From assembly GCA_003501565.1 (NCBI GenBank), contig DNPC01000018.1:1-7596 (forward strand): a stretch of DNA of 7,596 nt, given 5' to 3'. Within the stretch, counting starts at the first letter, position 1; each line of letters starts with the position of its first letter. This stretch comes from Planctomycetaceae bacterium (GTDB lineage: Bacteria > Planctomycetota > Planctomycetia > Pirellulales > Pirellulaceae). Below, piece after piece: positions 6,515 to 7,596 of the stretch. The translations under genes were made by a program, and so were the position numbers. The notes under the pieces are model-generated. The model was not told the DNA's origin. It worked only from the letters and a program-made list of their open reading frames with translations, and searched no databases.

Positions 6515-7030
6515 TTAGTTGACGTTCGACAATTCTTGCGATTCGGTGGATTGCATTGCTTCCAATTCAGCAACGCGTCGTTCCGCTCGTTCGAGTCGAG
6601 CTTGTACGACGTTGAAGTCAGCTGCGATGTCATTCCAGAAGTCGCCATCACGAAACTTCATAGGAGACGGCGGACTGTTTTGAGCAAGGGACTTAAATGT
6701 CATCCTGAGTCGATAAATTGGCCCTGCAAATCTGTGGCTCAATTTGATCGTGTCATGCACAAACATCGGCATGATTGCGCCCATGATGAGCACCAACAGA
6801 CCGTACTTACTCCACAGAGTTGAGAAACGCTCGGCGTATGACACGCCCGGATCTCCAAGCAATGTCTCCATTGCCAAGAGACTTAGGATCGAAAGTCCAA
6901 AGAAAATGAACCAGTGAAGTACCAGTCGTTTCACAAGTGCGGTTTGGACAACGGGATCGATAAAGATCTTGCCGCGAGATTTGGCCATTGGATCGCTCGA
7001 CAATTTGCATTTTTGGACGTTAAAAGCCAT
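6515..7030 (-). CDS. Two-helix membrane protein with HAMP-like domain, first gene of the Tad-like cluster
   Basis: The 171-residue product has a cytoplasmic N-terminus (GKIFIDPVVQTALVKR, 20-35), a membrane helix at about 36-54, a short external loop (about 55-75), and a second helix at about 76-94. Next is a HAMP-like linker at about 98-145, with GPIYRLRMTFKSLA as first helix and RDGDFWNDIAADFN as second helix. A charged, coiled-coil-prone end (140-163) follows. HAMP domains relay conformational change from membrane helices to a cytoplasmic output domain, but no kinase, cyclase or methyl-acceptor domain follows here. It could be a regulator acting through protein contact or a structural partner of the TadE/TadG proteins. 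The ATG at 7030 has GAAGAG 7 nt upstream; an internal ATG at 6988 would remove 14 residues and cannot be excluded. It is probably co-transcribed with the three Tad-like genes after it. Confidence 0.78.
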   Translation of the reverse strand: MAFNVQKCKLSSDPMAKSRGKIFIDPVVQTALVKRLVLHWFIFFGLSILSLLAMETLLGDPGVSYAERFSTLWSKYGLLVLIMGAIMPMFVHDTIKLSHRFAGPIYRLRMTFKSLAQNSPPSPMKFRDGDFWNDIAADFNVVQARLERAERRVAELEAMQSTESQELSNVN

Positions 7031-7356
7031 CGACGGACTCTTCAGTTGGACCTTACGTCACTCCGCATGTTGATCAGGCAATAAGTTGGTGCACTCGCGG
7101 CAGCAAACGAGAGCCGACGTCTATGCTGCCGGTCGTTCCGATTATCCGGACATCACTCGTACACAATGAGTGCTCAATCTTGGGCCACTAGCCGAGTTGT
7201 GGCGGTTGCCGGTAAGCTTACACGGCTCAGATTGGGCCGGATCTATCGGCAAGAATTTGCTCTCCAGGGAGCAAACGCACTTACCGTGCTGTAGACACGC
7301 TGACCGAGCATTTACCTGCACTCCCGCTGACATCCAACTCAGGGAAATCGACCAAG
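7031..7356. other. Divergent intergenic region with small palindromes
   Basis: This stretch separates the Tad-like cluster from the ABC transporter gene and should contain both promoters. I found no convincing gene and no clear promoter hexamers. It holds CACTC/GAGTG arms (7154-7158 and 7168-7172), the perfect 10-bp palindrome GTAAGCTTAC (7212-7221) with near-matching CCG/CGG flanks, and an inverted repeat at 7256-7275 with 7-bp arms, TTTGCTC and GAGCAAA, around six bases. Any of these could be an operator. None is followed by a T run, so none is a good terminator. Confidence 0.5.
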
Positions 7357-7596
7357 ATGATCGTTGCCGAGAATCTGGTAAAGCGTTTCTTCTGGGCAGG
7401 TAAATCGGTTGATGCGTTGAAGGGAGTCACCTTCGCAGTGTCTCCCGGAGAGGTGTTCGGTTTGCTCGGGCCCAACGGTGCTGGAAAAACGACTACGCTG
7501 CGAATCGTTATGGGGCTGCTGAAGGCCGACGGAGGCTCAGCAGAGGTGGGCGGCGTGGCGGCAGGCCCAGAATCGCTTGCCGTTCGAGCCAATATC
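7357..7596 (+). CDS. ABC transporter ATP-binding protein, NatA-like (3' end outside window)
   Basis: Only the first 80 codons are present, in an open frame running off the right edge. They show the A-loop region (MIVAENLVKRFFW), the stretch DALKGVTFAVSPGEVFGLL, and a perfect Walker A motif GPNGAGKT at residues 38-45, followed by TTLRIVMGLLKADGGSAEV, where an ABC ATPase continues towards its Q-loop. The signature, Walker B and switch histidine would lie downstream. The LKGVTF...PGEVFGLLGPNGAGKTTTLRI pattern is that of ABC-2-type exporters such as NatA/CcmA, powered by ATP at the cytoplasmic face. The membrane partner should be encoded just after this gene. AGGGA at 7341-7345 lies 11 nt before the ATG. 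The substrate cannot be told. Confidence 0.9.
   Translation, partial: MIVAENLVKRFFWAGKSVDALKGVTFAVSPGEVFGLLGPNGAGKTTTLRIVMGLLKADGGSAEVGGVAAGPESLAVRANI

Noticed and set aside
7170..7403. Plus-strand 77-codon frame overlapping the ABC ATPase start, and minus-strand frames opposite it
   Set aside because: They overlap a clear Walker A-containing gene in another frame and show no recognisable features.

Overview
The window looks like a piece of a planctomycete chromosome, most likely a Rhodopirellula/Pirellula-type bacterium. That is inferred from three things. A Gly/Cys-rich outer-membrane beta-barrel protein resembles the BBP7 family. A Tat-exported Gfo/Idh/MocA oxidoreductase belongs to a class that is very expanded in Planctomycetes. 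A TadE/TadG-type locus with a von Willebrand A domain sits in a gene-sparse setting with long intergenic stretches. I see no insertion sequence, phage gene, CRISPR array, rRNA or tRNA.

Layout, left to right. Positions 1-1422 (+) hold the 3' part of the barrel protein, closed by a hairpin terminator at 1446-1477. Positions 1478-2150 have no convincing gene but carry a 17-bp tandem duplication and a cluster of short inverted repeats. Positions 2151-2528 (+) encode a stand-alone response-regulator receiver domain. Convergent to it, 2594-2848 (-) encodes a small acidic zinc-ribbon protein with one C-terminal membrane segment, for which I prefer a TTG start. Divergent from that, 3059-4450 (+) encodes the Tat-exported oxidoreductase.

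Positions 7030-4474 (-) form a four-gene cluster, in transcription order: a two-helix membrane protein with a HAMP-like domain, a TadE-like pseudopilin, a TadG-like protein with a complete VWA metal site, and a second TadE-like pseudopilin. The last three genes are tightly packed, and the ribosome-binding sites of the last two overlap the end of the gene before. Positions 7031-7356 are a divergent intergenic region with small palindromes. From 7357 (+) the window contains the first 80 codons of an ABC transporter ATPase.

The only clear functional unit is the minus-strand cluster. Its TadE, TadG and TadE proteins are probably membrane-anchored or surface components of a Tad-like envelope structure, and the HAMP-like protein may be a membrane partner. 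No Tad ATPase, secretin or prepilin peptidase is visible here. I did not find a clearly new system. The best leads are the composition of this compact cluster, the duplicated five-cysteine blocks in the barrel protein, and the structured gap upstream of the receiver gene.
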